Positions 1-11,783 are shown, numbered from the stretch's first letter. The stretch is DNA of 64,000 nucleotides from Opitutaceae bacterium (GCA_016711225.1 JADJTK010000050.1:252475-316474), one strand, 5' to 3'. Numbers and translations: made by a program. Notes: a model not told the origin generated them from the sequence alone.

Positions 1-191
1 AGCTTGGCAATGAATTCCTTCCTAGTCTGTCCCCGCTGCGCCGCTCGGTAATTCGCCGCAACGGAACTCGACGATCTCGCCAACTGCCGCGCGATGGTTT
101 GCCCGGCCACCGTCTTCGGCAGCTTTTCGATGAAACCAAACACTGCTACCGCAAACGCCCGTGTCCGCCGCTTCATTTCCTCTGGGTTCAT
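1..191 (-). CDS. four-helix-bundle protein (partial, runs off window start)
   Basis: Reading from the ATG at 191 gives 63 residues with no stop before the window edge. It opens MNPEEMKRRTRAFAVAVFGF and continues with the pattern IARQLARSSSSVAANYRAA. This is the signature of the small four-helix-bundle family (TIGR02436, first found encoded in 23S rRNA intervening sequences), whose members are about 115-130 residues, so roughly half the protein is present. The cellular role of the family is unknown; no catalytic residues are expected. It lies 67 bp downstream of thyA on the same strand. Identification rests on the N-terminal half only, but the RxLxRSSxSVxANYRAA stretch is highly characteristic. 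Confidence 0.8.
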   Translation of the reverse strand, partial: MNPEEMKRRTRAFAVAVFGFIEKLPKTVAGQTIARQLARSSSSVAANYRAAQRGQTRKEFIAK

Positions 192-224
192 AACTACGTG
201 TCTGACGCGCCTTGGTTCCACCCG

Positions 225-257
225 CCATCGTCCATTCGCCATCTGCCATCGTCCATT
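225..257. repeat. short direct repeat CCATCGTCCATT in the thyA 3' spacer
   Basis: CCATCGTCCATT occurs at 225-236 and again at 246-257, separated by CGCCATCTG. The same style of pyrimidine-rich 7-9-mer (CCATC, TTCCATCGGCCATC) recurs inside sucB at 34417-34457 and in other spacers, so this is one member of a dispersed short-repeat family. Confidence 0.5.
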
Positions 258-258
258 T

Positions 259-1053
259 CTACACCGAGATGGCCGCCTTGATCGCCGGATGCGGGTCGTA
301 GCCGGAGAGCGTGAAATCCTCGAAGCGGAAGCCGAAGATGTCCTTCACCGCAGGGTTGAGCGTCATCGTCGGCAGCGCCCGCGGCTCGCGCGCGAGCTGG
401 AGCTTCGCCTGCTCGAGGTGGTTGGCGTACAGATGCAAGTCGCCGAAGGTGTGGATGAACTCCGCCGGCTTGAGCCCGCACACCTGCGCGACCATCAGGG
501 TGAGCAACGCGTACGAGGCGATATTGAAGGGCACGCCAAGGAAGAGATCGGCACTGCGCTGGTAAAGCTGGCAGCTGAGTTCCCCGTCGATCACGAAGAA
601 CTGGAACATCGCGTGGCAGGGCGTGAGCGCCATCTGCTCGATCTCGCCGGGATTCCACGCGGTGACGATGTGGCGACGGCTGTTGGGGTCACGTTTGAGC
701 CCGTCGATGAGCCGCGAGATCTGGTCCACCGAAGTGCCGTCGGGCCGGCGCCAGTCGCGCCATTGCGCGCCGTAGACGCGCCCGAGGTTGCCGTCCTTGT
801 CGGCCCACTCGTCCCAGATCGTAACGTTGTTGGCGTGCAGGTAGCCAACGTTGGTGTCGCCCTGCAGGAACCAGAGCAACTCGTGGAGGATCGAGCGCAG
901 ATGCACCTTCTTGGTCGTGAGCAGCGGGAAGCTGGTGCGCAGGTCGAAGCGCGCCTGCGCGCCGAAGACCGAGTAGCAGCCGGTGCCGGTGCGGTCGGCC
1001 TTGAAGCGGCCATGGTCGAGGACGAGTTGGAGCAACTGGCGGTACTGCTGCAT
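259..1053 (-). CDS. thyA: thymidylate synthase
   Basis: Converts dUMP to dTMP using 5,10-methylene-tetrahydrofolate in the cytoplasm. The ATG at 1053 gives 264 residues, exactly the length of the E. coli enzyme; the upstream extension to 1089 was rejected. Visible family features are the phosphate-binding RTGTG near residue 21, the folate/dUMP core WNPGEIEQMALTPCHAMFQF with the nucleophilic cysteine at residue 146, QRSADLFLGVPFNIASYALL, and HLYANHLEQ near the end. The frame is intact. It is followed 67 bp later by the four-helix-bundle gene; no folA (dihydrofolate reductase) gene lies alongside in this window. Confidence 0.97.
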   Translation of the reverse strand: MQQYRQLLQLVLDHGRFKADRTGTGCYSVFGAQARFDLRTSFPLLTTKKVHLRSILHELLWFLQGDTNVGYLHANNVTIWDEWADKDGNLGRVYGAQWRDWRRPDGTSVDQISRLIDGLKRDPNSRRHIVTAWNPGEIEQMALTPCHAMFQFFVIDGELSCQLYQRSADLFLGVPFNIASYALLTLMVAQVCGLKPAEFIHTFGDLHLYANHLEQAKLQLAREPRALPTMTLNPAVKDIFGFRFEDFTLSGYDPHPAIKAAISV

Positions 1054-1538
1054 CGGGGCCACTTCACCGCCCCTCGGTACACCGCGCAAACCAAGAAAAG
1101 AGCCGCCCGCCTCCCGCCTCGATCCCCCAACTCACTAGGGCCACCAAAATCGTCGACTATGGAGTGGCCAGGGGCGCCGCATGGTCGACGCCGATCCCAG
1201 TCACCGCCGTCGGTTGCGGCTGCCTCCCCGATGCACCGGCGGAGTCCACTCCACGCGGAAAGGACACTACTCAAAATCCGGGCCGTTCTGGGTATCGGCC
1301 GTCTTGACGCAGCATGGTTACCGATGGTAGTCGTGAACGAGCCCGATGCCCACACCGCGCCCGAGCAAGCAAACCCTCACCCAATGTCAGCAACCCACCG
1401 AGCTGGAGCTCGTCGCGGGCGCGCTCGCCGCCGTCGCCACTGCCGGCCCGCGTTGATCACGGTTCGCTCGCACTCGGTCCACAACCCTCCCGCTATCGGC
1501 CTTCCGTACTCCGTCTGCCGCCGCCTCCGCCCCCCACC
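1054..1538. other. 485-bp spacer without a recognised gene
   Basis: Divergent spacer between thyA (minus) and the first large secreted protein gene (plus), so it should hold promoters for both. The ORFs crossing it are antisense or frame shadows of neighbours. I could not pick out a convincing promoter, hairpin or RNA. Confidence 0.5.
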
Positions 1539-3983
1539 ATGCCCCGCCCGCTCCGCTCGCGCTCCGACACTCACCCCGCGCTCCCGACTCTCGCCGTCGT
1601 CGCACTCGTCGCGCTCGTCGCACCCACCGCTTCCGGTGCGACCATCCCTGCAGCGACCCCGGCTGAGCTCATCGCGGCGATCAACTCCGCCAACGCCACG
1701 CCCGAGGCCGACACCATCGAGCTCACGGCCGGCGCGACCTACACGTTCACCGCGGTCGACAACTGGTGGTACGGCCCCAACGCCCTGCCGCCCATCGCCT
1801 CGCCCATCACCATCGAGGGCCACGGCGCCACGCTTGCCATCGGAGGTGATCCGGTTCGCTTGCGCTTCTTTTACATTGGCGCCGATCCCACCAGCCCGCG
1901 CACCTACGGCTACAATACACCCGGCGCTGGCCTCCTCACCCTCCGCTACCTCACCCTCATCGGCGGCAAAGCCAGGGGAGGGAACAGCAACGAAGGCGGC
2001 GGTGGAGCTGGGTTGGGCGGCGCGATCTTCAACCAAGGTTCCCTGCTCCTCGACGGCGTGACCCTCCGTAACAACACCGCCATCGGCGGCAACGGCAGGG
2101 TCGGAAATAGCTGGGGTGGTGGCGGCATGGGGGCCGACGGAGTCGGCGATGCAGGCGGCGGTTTCGGCGGCGCAGTGAGCCCCGCAGGATCAATCGGCGG
2201 CAGCGGCAACGGCGGCGGCTTCGGACTCGGAGGTCCCGGACTGTTCGGTGGCGCGACCGGAGGCGGAGGAGGCTTCGGGTTGACCGATAATGGCTATGCC
2301 AACGGTCTGGGCGGCGGCCCCCGCGACGGTCTCGGCGGACGAAACAACGGCGGCATCGTCGGTGGCCAGGGCAGCGGTGGCGGTGTGGACGTCGCCGCCG
2401 GCGGCATCGGCGCCGGTGGTGGGGTTGGCGGCGGTGGCGGGGGTGTTGGCGGCGGCGGCTTCGGCGGCGGAGGCGGCGGAGGCAATCACGGCTACAGCGC
2501 AGGCTCGTCAGGCGGTTTTGGAGGCGGAGGCGGCGGAGGGGGTTATGGCTCTCCCGGCTTCGGCCTCAGCGGCTTTGGTGGGGGATTCGGAGTCAACACG
2601 ATCAATTTCCAAGGTTTCGCGACAGGCATCGGCGGCGGCGGGGCCGGGATGGGCGGGGCGATCTTCAACCATGGCGGCCAGCTTACGCTCGCCAATTGTA
2701 CTATAACCGGAAACACTGCCCAAGGCGGCAGCAGCAACTGGGGTGGATGCGGCTACGGCGGCGCGATCTTCAACCTCAACGGCTTCGTCGCCCTCCTGCA
2801 CGCCACCCTCGCCGGCAATACCGTCATCGCCGGCCCCAATGCTCACGCCGACGGCGGGGCGCTCTACAATCTGCGCTACACCCTGCTGGTCAGTTGTCCG
2901 AATGCCGCGGTGACAATCACCAACTGCCTCCTCGCCAACTCCACCGGCGGTAACGATCTGCTCAACAACCGCCCGGCGTACCTCTTCGGGGCCGCCACCG
3001 ACCCCAACACCGGCGCGGCCACGGTCACCTTCGCCGGCGCCAACTTGGTCGAAACCCGCGTCGACTCCGGCACCGCCACCTCCAGCGGGCCCGCGCCGCT
3101 CACCGACGACCCGCTGCTGGCACCGATCGGCAACTACGGCGGCATTACCGAAACATTCGCGCTGCTCCCCGGCTCGCCCGCGATCAACGCGGGGCACGCC
3201 GACCTCGCCGCCGGCCCTCCGATCTACGGTCTCGACCAGCGCCGGGTTGTGCGTTTCGACGGCCCCGACCTCGGCGCCTTCGAGTCTCAGGGCTTTGGGT
3301 TCACCAAGATCGGCGGCGACAGCCAGAGCACCCCGCCAGGAACGGCCTTCGCCGACTCCTTGGCCCTGAGCGTGACGGCCTACGTTCCGATCGAACCGGT
3401 GAACGGCGGTATCGTCACCTTCACGCCACCCGCCTCAGGTGCGAGCGCCACGCTCTCCCTCACCAAGGCCACCATCGCCGGCGGCGCGGTCGGCGTCACC
3501 GCGACCGCCAATGCCACCGCCGGCATGTACAACGTCGCCGCCAGTGCGAGCGGAGCCACCGGCCTGCGCTTCACGCTGGCGAACGGCATGTTCACCTACG
3601 CCACCTGGGCCGCGGCCCACTTCACCACCGACGAACTCGCCGACCCGGCGATCAGCGGGTCCACCTCCGATCCCGACGGCGTGGGCCTCACCAACCTGCA
3701 ACGCTACGCCTTCGACCTGCCGGCCCGCGGCCCCGTGTCGATCCCGACCGAATTCGTCTATCACGGCTCCGGCCCAGCCTCAGCACCCACCATCGCATTC
3801 CCACTGCGGGCCGATGGTACCGACCTCCTCTACGCCATAATGGCCAGCGAAGACCTGGCAACATGGTACCAGGTCGCCAGTTACGCCCCCGAAGGTACCG
3901 CGCGCACTGTCCAGCTCACCATCCCAGCCCCCGATGGCGCGAAACGCTTCTTCCTGCGAGTACAGGTGACGCAACTGCCGTAG
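1539..3983 (+). CDS. secreted Gly-rich beta-helix protein with Ig-like and shared C-terminal domain
   Basis: 814 residues from the ATG at 1539, chosen because a signal peptide follows directly (basic start, hydrophobic LPTLAVVALVALVAP, cleavage near TASG-A, residue ~36). Domains in order: a polymorphic-toxin/right-handed beta-helix style N-terminal module (residues ~42-145, including YTFTAVDNWWYGPNALPPI); a ~220-residue stretch of GGGGFGGGGGG-type sequence (~145-365); further beta-helix turns with GGAIFN and CTITGNTAQGG; the choice-of-anchor-Q-like LLPGSPAINAG near 541; a Big-type Ig-like repeat (~590-685); and the C-terminal domain ~686-814 starting ATWAAAHFTTDELADPAISG and ending GAKRFFLRVQV. 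No catalytic motif is visible, so a surface or matrix protein is inferred. The N-terminal module is duplicated in the broken gene at 11655. Confidence 0.85.
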   Translation: MPRPLRSRSDTHPALPTLAVVALVALVAPTASGATIPAATPAELIAAINSANATPEADTIELTAGATYTFTAVDNWWYGPNALPPIASPITIEGHGATLAIGGDPVRLRFFYIGADPTSPRTYGYNTPGAGLLTLRYLTLIGGKARGGNSNEGGGGAGLGGAIFNQGSLLLDGVTLRNNTAIGGNGRVGNSWGGGGMGADGVGDAGGGFGGAVSPAGSIGGSGNGGGFGLGGPGLFGGATGGGGGFGLTDNGYANGLGGGPRDGLGGRNNGGIVGGQGSGGGVDVAAGGIGAGGGVGGGGGGVGGGGFGGGGGGGNHGYSAGSSGGFGGGGGGGGYGSPGFGLSGFGGGFGVNTINFQGFATGIGGGGAGMGGAIFNHGGQLTLANCTITGNTAQGGSSNWGGCGYGGAIFNLNGFVALLHATLAGNTVIAGPNAHADGGALYNLRYTLLVSCPNAAVTITNCLLANSTGGNDLLNNRPAYLFGAATDPNTGAATVTFAGANLVETRVDSGTATSSGPAPLTDDPLLAPIGNYGGITETFALLPGSPAINAGHADLAAGPPIYGLDQRRVVRFDGPDLGAFESQGFGFTKIGGDSQSTPPGTAFADSLALSVTAYVPIEPVNGGIVTFTPPASGASATLSLTKATIAGGAVGVTATANATAGMYNVAASASGATGLRFTLANGMFTYATWAAAHFTTDELADPAISGSTSDPDGVGLTNLQRYAFDLPARGPVSIPTEFVYHGSGPASAPTIAFPLRADGTDLLYAIMASEDLATWYQVASYAPEGTARTVQLTIPAPDGAKRFFLRVQVTQLP
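1668..1975 (+). repeat. N-terminal module duplication, copy 1
   Basis: 308 bp that align without a gap to 11784-12091 (constant offset 10116). The translated modules are nearly identical (for example both contain IAAINSANATPEADTIEL and RLRFFYIGADPTSPRTYGY). The two genes diverge sharply after this block, in the Gly-rich part. Confidence 0.85.
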
Positions 3984-4058
3984 CTCCCCTCAAGCCATCC
4001 GCACCACTCCTCGATCCATCGCCCGCCGGCCTCTGTTCTCCGGCTTCCGTCTTCCGCC

Positions 4059-5285
4059 ATGCAACCCACCATATTTGCCCGCGCCAGCGCCGCGTTCCCG
4101 AGTCTCGCGCTCGCCACACTCACCGCCCTTGCCTCGAACGCCACCGCCACCAAGCGCACCGAACTCGCCCCCGAGAGCACCGCTGGAAGAGGCGCGTGGC
4201 CTGCCGCTGGCCCCTGTGCCTGGCCCTCCGCTCGAGCAGCCACATCTTGCCGGGCGGGATCCTGCCCGGGGCAACATCGACGACCTCAATCCACATGACG
4301 GTCTGTCCATGATGCCCCTGGTCAATCTGGAGCCGGGGACTGAGATCTACGTTACCGACATCGGCTGGAGCGACACCCCCACCGGTTCATTCCTCAACTA
4401 CGCCGGCATTGCGGACAAGATGGAGTACCGCCCCCACCGTTGGGCCGTCATTGCTGGACGTCGACCACCGCCATTTCGACTCGACAGCCAAGCAGCTGCC
4501 CTATTTCAACAACATCAGCACTCTCAACTCGGCGGAGGAGATCCTGGTCTTCCAGGGTAGTGTGGCGGCACCCACGTCATCTGCCGGTGTGAGCCTCTCC
4601 AACGCACGCACTTCGGTCTACCCCGGTACCAACGACTCCTCCGCCCACTCCCCGATCCACACCAAGGCCGCCTGGCAAGCCGGGTCGGCTCCGCCACGGG
4701 CGACAGGATTCCCCCCCTCCAGCACCGTCCTTCGCGAACGAGGCACCCGGCCCCTTCCCTACCCACGGGGACCTCACACGCCAGTCACGGCACGGCCACG
4801 GGGCGACTACGTTCCCTCACCGGCCAGCCATCCCGGCCGGCAGCACACACCTTGGCGACACCGTCGAGTCGAGCGAAACGTTCTCGGTCAACGTGACCAA
4901 CATCACGGGCGCCACCGTATCCGATGCCTTGGGCACCGGCACCATCGCCAACGATGATGTGGCGCCCTCCACCCGGCCCCGGCTCTCCGCCACCGATCTC
5001 CTCAATCCGGCAATCTGCGGTCCCTCCGCCGACCCTGATGGCGTTGGCTTCAACAACCTGATGCGCTACGCCTCCGCCGGGGCCGTGTCCGCGCCGACAC
5101 AGGTCCCCGGCGATGCCACGAACCACCCGTCACCTGCTGCCGACGGCGACCTCGTCTACGCTTATGGCCAGCGATCGGTGACGTGGCCAGAAAGCCGCCT
5201 ACACGCCGAGGCCAGGAACGTCCATTCACGGGGCCCGGCCGGCGCCAAACGCTACTTCCTACGCCTGGACATCGTCACCAAATAG
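4059..5285 (+). pseudogene. degenerate secreted Calx-beta protein with shared C-terminal domain
   Basis: Parts of one exported protein are spread over three frames. The ATG at 4059 starts MQPTIFARASAAFPSLALAT, almost the same signal peptide as the gene at 11655. Around 4310-4430 another frame reads VNLEPGTEIYVTDIGWSDTP. Around 4490-4640 a third frame reads ISTLNSAEEILVFQGSVAAP. From about 4856 the reading ETFSVNVTNITGATVSDALG followed by GTIANDD is the end of a Calx-beta domain, and it runs into the shared C-terminal domain (LLNPAICGPSADPDGVGFNN, ending AGAKRYFLRLDIVTK at 5285). Several indels and probably a deletion separate the blocks. The family is extracellular and calcium-binding-like; this copy looks dead or badly sequenced. 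Confidence 0.7.
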
Positions 5286-5744
5286 CGAATCGAATTCGAC
5301 GTCGCGTTTGTCCCCGAGCGCGTCTCCGCCCTCCGTCCTCCGCCCCAATCCGCCATGTACCACCAACGTTCGCTCCGCTCTGGCTTCCTTCGCGCCTTGG
5401 CCGCGCTCGTCCTCGCCCTCGTCGCGCTGGCCGGTCCCGCCTCCGCCGCCACGCTCATCGTCACCACCACTGCCGACAGCGGCGCCGGCTCGCTGCCTGC
5501 CCAGATCGCCGCCGCGGCTTCCGGCGACACCATCGTCTTCGCCCCCAACCTCTCCGGGCAGACCATCACGCTGACCAGCGGGACACTGTATATTTCCAAG
5601 AACCTGACCATCGACGGCAGCGCGCTTGCCTCACCCATTCAGATCAGCGGCAACGACACGTACCAAGTGTTCTATATCTACGGGGAGTGCACCGTCGCGT
5701 TCTCGCATCTCGGGATCGTCCATGGCAGAAACACCGAAAGTTAC

Positions 5745-6090
5745 GGCGGCGGCATCCGCAACCCCGGCACGCTCACCCTGACCGCCTGCACCCTCTCCGA
5801 CAACACGGCGCGAAACGGCGGCGGCCTCCAAAACGAGGGCACGGCCACCCTGACCGCCTGCACTTTCTCCCGGAATTCCGCGACCATCCACCCCAACTAC
5901 GGATACGGCGGCGGCATCAACAACAGCGGCGGCACGCTCACCCTGACTTCCTGCACCCTCTTCGGCAACTCCGCCGGCGACGAAGGCGGCGCCATCAACA
6001 ACGACGGCGGCGCCATCAACAACGCCTGGCTCACCCTGACTTCCTGCACCCTTTTTGACAACACGGCGGAAAGAGGCGGCGGCATCTGCA
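5745..6090 (+). repeat. tandem beta-helix turn repeats, block 1
   Basis: Repeated unit of about 60-75 bp encoding GGGI-N-GTLTLTACTLS-N-A; the nucleotide core CTCACCCTGACCGCCTGCAC recurs, in variants with ACTTCC for ACCGCC. The same unit recurs about six more times at 7610-8130. These are protein-coding turns, not a CRISPR. Confidence 0.75.
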
Positions 6091-7609
6091 ACATGAACCT
6101 CACCACGGTCATACGCTCCAGCATCGTCGCGGGAAACAAGGCGACCCTAGCGTATCCCAATTTCGAAGGCCCCATCACCTCGCAAGGTTTCAACCTCTCC
6201 GACAACTGGGCCACCTACGGCACAATAGCCCTCGCCGGCTCCGACCTGACCATCGCCAGCGCCGATCTGAAGCTCGATGGACTCGCCGGCAACGGCGGTC
6301 CGACTAAGACCTGCGCACTGCTCGCCGGCTCCGCCGCCATCAACGCCGGCGACCCTGACCTCGCCTCCGGCACCGACCAGCGCGGCGTGGCGCGCCCCCA
6401 AGGGACCGGCCCCGACATCGGGGCCTACGAATACGACTCCACCGCGCCCGCGTTCACGACCGTCTCGCTCGCCTCGAACAACGGGTCTCCCGCACTGGCC
6501 CGCCTCGGCGACACCCTCACCCTGACGTTGACCGCCAGCGAAGTGCTCCGGGCACCCACCGTGACGATTGCCGGCCAGATCGCGACCGTCACGGGCAGCG
6601 GCACGAGTTGGCTGGCCACCACCACAGTGGCCTCCGGGACCACGGAAGGCGTGGCCGCCATTTCCATCCTCTTCACCGATCTCTCGGGCAATGTCGGCAC
6701 CGTCGTCACCACCACCACCGACAGCAGTCGTGTGACCATCGATACCACCGTGCCCGCCGCGCCCGTCTTCACGACCGCCTCCGGCACCACAAGCGATACC
6801 ACTCCGACCCTCGCCGGCACGGCCGAACCCGGCATCACGGTGACGCTTCACAACAGCTTGAGTCTGCTCGGCACCACCACCGCCGACAGCGCCGGGGTAT
6901 GGAGTTTCACGCCCGGCACCGCGTGGGGCGACGGCACCCACTTCCTCCTCGCCTTCGCCACCGATGCGGCGGGTAACGAAAGCAACGACTTCGCCTTCCT
7001 CCTGCTCACCATTGGCGCCAGCGCCGCCACGACCCCCGGCGCGCCGACCGCCGTCACCGCAGTGGATGGCAACGGTTTCGCGACCGTGTCCTTCACTGCG
7101 CCGTCGATCCAGGGCGCGGCGACCATCTCCAGCTACACCGTGACGGCCTGGAGCGGCGGCGTGGCCGTCACGACGGCGACCGGAACCACCTCGCCGATCA
7201 CCGTGACCGGCCTGACCAACGGCACCGCCTACACCTTCACCGTCGCCGCCACCAACAGCTTCGGCACCGGTGCGGCCTCGGCGGCATCCAACGCCGTGAC
7301 ACCGGCGATCCATCCCCGCGTCGTCACCACTACTGCCGACAACGGCACCGGCTCGCTGCGCCAGGCCATCGCCGATACGACCATCGCCGGCGACCCGATC
7401 ATCTTCGCCCCCGGCCTCTCCGGGCAAACCATCACGCTGACCAGCGGGCAGCTGACCATCGCCAAGAACCTCACCATCGACGGCAGCGCACTCGCCATCC
7501 CCGTCACCATCAGCGGCAACAGCACAAGCCGCGTGTTCCACGTCGGCCCGGGATCCATCGTCGCCTTCTCGCATCTCGGGATCGTCCATGGCTCCGTGCC
7601 CGCCGGCGA

Positions 7610-8130
7610 GAGCGGCGGCGGCATCCACAACGAGGGCACACTCGCCCTGACCGCCTGCACCCTCTCCGAGAACTTGGCCACCGACAATGGTGGTGGCATC
7701 GCCAACACCGGCACGCTCACCCTTTCCGCCTGCACCGTCTCCGGCAACTCCGCCCACGACCTCTCGACCAGCACTGATAGTTCCCCATACAGCCAAGGCG
7801 GCGGCATCCATAACTCGGGCACCCTGGCCCTGACCGCCTGCACGCTGGCCGGCAATTCCGCCCAAGATCGTGCCAAAGGCGTCGCCTACGGCGGCGGCAT
7901 CTACAACTCGGGCTCGCTCACCCTGACCGCCTGCACCCTCTCCGGTAATTCGGCGGCCGAAAGCTCAGCTGGCTTTGGCGGAGGCATCTTAACCAGCGGC
8001 GGCACACTCACCCTGACCGCCTGCACCCTCGTCGGCAACTCGACCAACGGAACCAACCGCGGCATGGGTGGCGGCATCTTCGCCAGCGGCGGCACGCTCA
8101 CCCTGACCGCCTGCACTCTCACCGGCAACT
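7610..8130 (+). repeat. tandem beta-helix turn repeats, block 2
   Basis: Second run of the ~60-75 bp turn unit (CTGACCGCCTGCAC core) within the same gene. Homogenised repeats like these are prone to recombination and to mis-assembly. Confidence 0.75.
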
Positions 8131-11100
8131 CAGCTGGCAGAACCATCCTCAGTGGGGCGGCGGCATCTATAGCAGCAGCAATGGCACCATACTCACCCTG
8201 AGTTCCAGTATCGTCGCCGGCAACACCGCGACCCTAGCTGGAGGGAATTTCGGTATCACAACTGGCGGCACCAGCACCCTCACCTCGCAGGGCTACAACC
8301 TCTCCGACAACTGGGGACCAGTTGCCACCACCGCCACCGACCTCACCACCTCCGTCGCGGAGCTGAGGCTGGGGGCGCTGGCCGACAACGGAGGCCCGAC
8401 CAATACCTGCGCCCTTCTCCCTGGATCTGCCGCGATCGACGTCGGCGCCAGCTCCACCGCCACCGACCAGCGCGGCCTGCCGCGTTTCGGCGCTCCCGAC
8501 CTCGGCGCCTTCGAGTCGCAGGGTTTCACCCTGTCCAAGACCAGCGGTGACAACCAGAACACCCCTGCGGGCTCCGACTTCGCGACCCCGCTCACGGTCA
8601 CCGTCGCGGCCAACAATCCGGACGAACCGGTCGATGGCGGCGTGATCTCCTTCTCCGCGCCAAGCAGCGGCGCGGGCGCGACCTTGGCATTGCCGACCGC
8701 CACCATCTCCTCCGGGGCCGCGAGCACCACCGCCACGGCCAATCTCTCGCTCGGGTCCTACGCCGTCGCGGCGAGCCTGACCGGAGCCGCCAATGTCAGC
8801 TTCACACTGACCAACACCGCCGGCATCCCCAACCCGCCGACCGGTATCTCCGCCGTGGCCGGCGATGGCCGCGCCATCGTGTCGTTCACTCCGCCGGTCA
8901 ACAACGGCGGCGACACGATCACGAGCTACACCGTCACCGCCTACCTCAACGGCGTGGCCACCGGTATCACCTCCACGGGCACCGGCTCGCCGCTCACGAT
9001 CACCGGCCTGGCCAACGGCGTCGCCTACACCTTCGTCGTCACCGCCACCAACACCATCGGCACCAGCGTCGGCTCGACCGCCTCCACGGCCGTCACCCCG
9101 GCACCGCGGACGACGGCGATCGTGCGCGCCCTGCCCGGGCCGCTCGTGACGGCGTCCACGCTCACGTGGCGCGTGCTTTTCGTCCAGCCGGTCGCCAGCG
9201 CCATCGGCACCGCCGACTTCGCGCTCACCTCCACCAGCGGCTCGGCCACCGGCACCATCACCTCCGTCGTCGCCGACGCCACCCGCACCCGGTTCGACGT
9301 CACCGCCACCGCTGTTTCCGGAGAAGGCACGCTGCGGCTCGATATTGTCGATCGGGGCGGGCTCCTCGCCGGTTTCACCCGCGGCCAGAGCTACACCATC
9401 GTGCCCGGCATCGTACCCGTTTCCTGGGGCTACAACGATTGCGCCCAGCTCGGCGACGCCTCCACGACCAACCGCAGCCGCCCGGTCGTCATCCCCGCCG
9501 CCGGTGCGCTCTTCGGCAAGACCGTCGTCGCCGCGAGCGTCGGCGGCAGCTTCACCCTCGCTCTGTGCAGCGACGGCACCATCGCCGCCTGGGGCAAGAA
9601 CGACCTTGGCCAGCTCGGCAACGGCTCCATCGGTAGTTATTCCGCCACGCCGGTCGCCGTCTCGACCTCCGGCGTGCTCGGCAGCAGGACCGTCGTCGCC
9701 CTCGCCGCCGGCGCCGACTTTGCCCTCGCGCTGTGCAGCGACGGCACGTTGGCCGCCTGGGGGCACAACAATGCCGGCCAGCTCGGCAACGCCACCAACG
9801 TCAACTCCTCCGCCCCCGTCACCGTCTCCACCGCCGGCGCGCTCAGCGGCAAGACCATCGTCAGCATCGCCGCCGGCGATGCCGCGGGCTACGCTGTGTG
9901 CAGCGACGGCACCGTCTCTGCCTGGGGCCGTGGTGACCTCGGCCAGCTCGGCAACGCCACCAACACCAACTCCAACGTCCCCGTCGCCGTCTCCACCGTC
10001 GGCGCCAGCGCGCTCAACGGCAAGACCGTCGTCGCCCTCGCCGCGGGCAGCGGCCACGCCGTGGCGGCGTGCAGCGACGGCTCCGTCGCCGCCTGGGGAT
10101 GGAACTACGCCGGCCAGCTCGGCAACGGCACGACAACCAACGCCAACCTCCCCGTCGCCGTCACCACCGCCGGCACGCCTCTGGCCGGCGAGCAAGTCGT
10201 GTCGGTAGCCTGCGGTTACAGCCACAGCCAGGCGTTGACCCGCACCGGCGGCGTGTACGGCTGGGGTCAGAAACTCTGGGGTTCGCTGGGCAACGGCCAG
10301 ACCGCCATCACCCATCCGCCCGTCGAAACCCCGCTGGCCGTCGCCACCAATCTGAGTGGCGTGCTCGCCGGCCGGACGATCACCGACCTCACCGCCGGCA
10401 CGGGCGAAACCCTGGTCCTCTGCGCCGATGGCGGCCTCGCCGCCTGGGGCATCGACCATGTCGGCCAGCTCGGCGACGGCGGCGCTGCCCCAGAAGTCGT
10501 GAATTGGGCCGGCACCAGCTATCCGGTGTCGTCGGTGCCGGTCGCCGTCGACTCCGGCGCCAGCGCCCTGGCGGGACGTTTCACCTACAGCGCCGTCAGC
10601 GGTCCTGCAGGCTACCACCACCTCGCGCTTGCCGCACCGCTCACCGTGACATCGGTCGCCGTGCCCGCCCCGACATCTATCTGCCCAACACCGCGCTCGA
10701 GTTCACCGTCGCCTTCGCTCAACCGGTGACCGTCGACACCGCCGTCGGCACCCCGCGGCTCGTGTTGAACATCGGCGACCGACTCCGCTACGCGCCCTGG
10801 CTCCGGCGGCAGCGGTACCAGCACGTTGCAGTTCTCCTACCTCGTCCAGGCGGACGACCTCGACCTCGACGGTATCGTCATTTCCGGCATCGACCTCAAC
10901 TTCGGCAGCTTCACTGACAGCGGCGGGTGGCGAGCCCTGCCAGCGCTCCGGAACATCGGCGACACCAGCGGAGTGCTCGTCGCACCGCAGGTGAACTATG
11001 ACATCTGGGCCGCGGCGGCCTTCACCGCCGACGAGCTCGCCGATCCCGCGATCAGCGGCCCCGACGCCGACCCCGACGGCTCTGGCGTCAAGAACCTGAT

Positions 11101-11783
11101 GCGCTACGCCCTCGAGCTGCCCGCGCGCGGCCCGGTCACGGTCCCGGCCATCGTCACGTACGCCGGGGGCAGCAACCCGGCGACACTTACCCTCTCGTTC
11201 GTCATGCGCGCCCACGGCAACGATCTCCGCTACGCGGTGATGGCCAGCGAGGATCTGGTGGCGTGGACCGAGAAACGCTCCGACAGCCCCTATGGCGTGA
11301 GGTTGGCCATCGACGCCTCCGTCCCCGTGCCTGCCGGCGCCAAGCGTTTCTTCCTGCGCCTGGAAATCGTCACCAAATAGCAAACCCGTTTCTGCCGGCG
11401 ACGCGATTGCCCCCAAGCGCGTCTCCGGCGGTATCCTTCGCCAGCGCTCCGACCTGGGAGCGCCGCGCTCCAGCTCAGCCCTCTGTCTCCATTCTCCCCT
11501 GCGCCACCCACCACAACGCCGAACACCAACTTCCCGCCCGCGTCATTCTGCGCCCGCGACCAGTCTACGCGTTGACGCCCCTCGCTCGATCTGAAGCAAT
11601 CACGACCGCTCCACTACCGAACTGCACCGTTAACCCGGTGGAGCGCGCCCCGTCATGCAACCCACGCTCTTCGCCCGCGCCGGCGCCTGTGCCGCGCTCC
11701 CGAGTCTCGCCCTCGCCGGACTCGTCGCCCTTGCCGTTCAACCCGTATCCGCCGCGAACTTCACGGCGGCCGACTCGGCGGCC

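Larger units (their letters stand above)
5355..11380 (+). pseudogene. very large secreted beta-helix / FN3 / RCC1 protein, interrupted by three frameshifts
   Basis: About 2,000 residues if the breaks are repaired. Start ATG 5355, with signal peptide LRALAALVLALVALAGPASA. Order: beta-helix block 1 (~5450-6440) built of GGGI-N-GTLTLTACTLSGNSA turns; Ig-like repeats (6440-7010); fibronectin type III (7030-7305); beta-helix block 2, an internal duplicate of block 1 (7310-8530); a Big-type repeat; a second FN3 (8840-9100); seven RCC1-like propeller blades (9415-10610, e.g. AAWGKNDLGQLGNG); and the shared C-terminal domain (10990-11377). Frame breaks: at the G-run 8154-8157, where one more G restores VGGGIYSSS; near 10670; and near 10820. 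Codon usage and protein sense are excellent on both sides of each break, so the loss is recent or is sequencing error. Likely surface-exposed; no enzyme motif seen. Confidence 0.8.

Noticed and set aside
94..2061. 655-codon plus-strand open frame covering thyA and the first secreted gene
   Set aside because: It is antisense to thyA and out of frame with the secreted gene; its Arg/Pro/Ser-rich sequence has no family sense. GC-rich DNA leaves such frames open by chance.
6147..7865. 572-codon minus-strand frame in the beta-helix gene
   Set aside because: Antisense of repetitive coding DNA; composition only.
5745..8130. Possible CRISPR or satellite array
   Set aside because: Units vary in length, have no unique spacers and translate into regular beta-helix turns.
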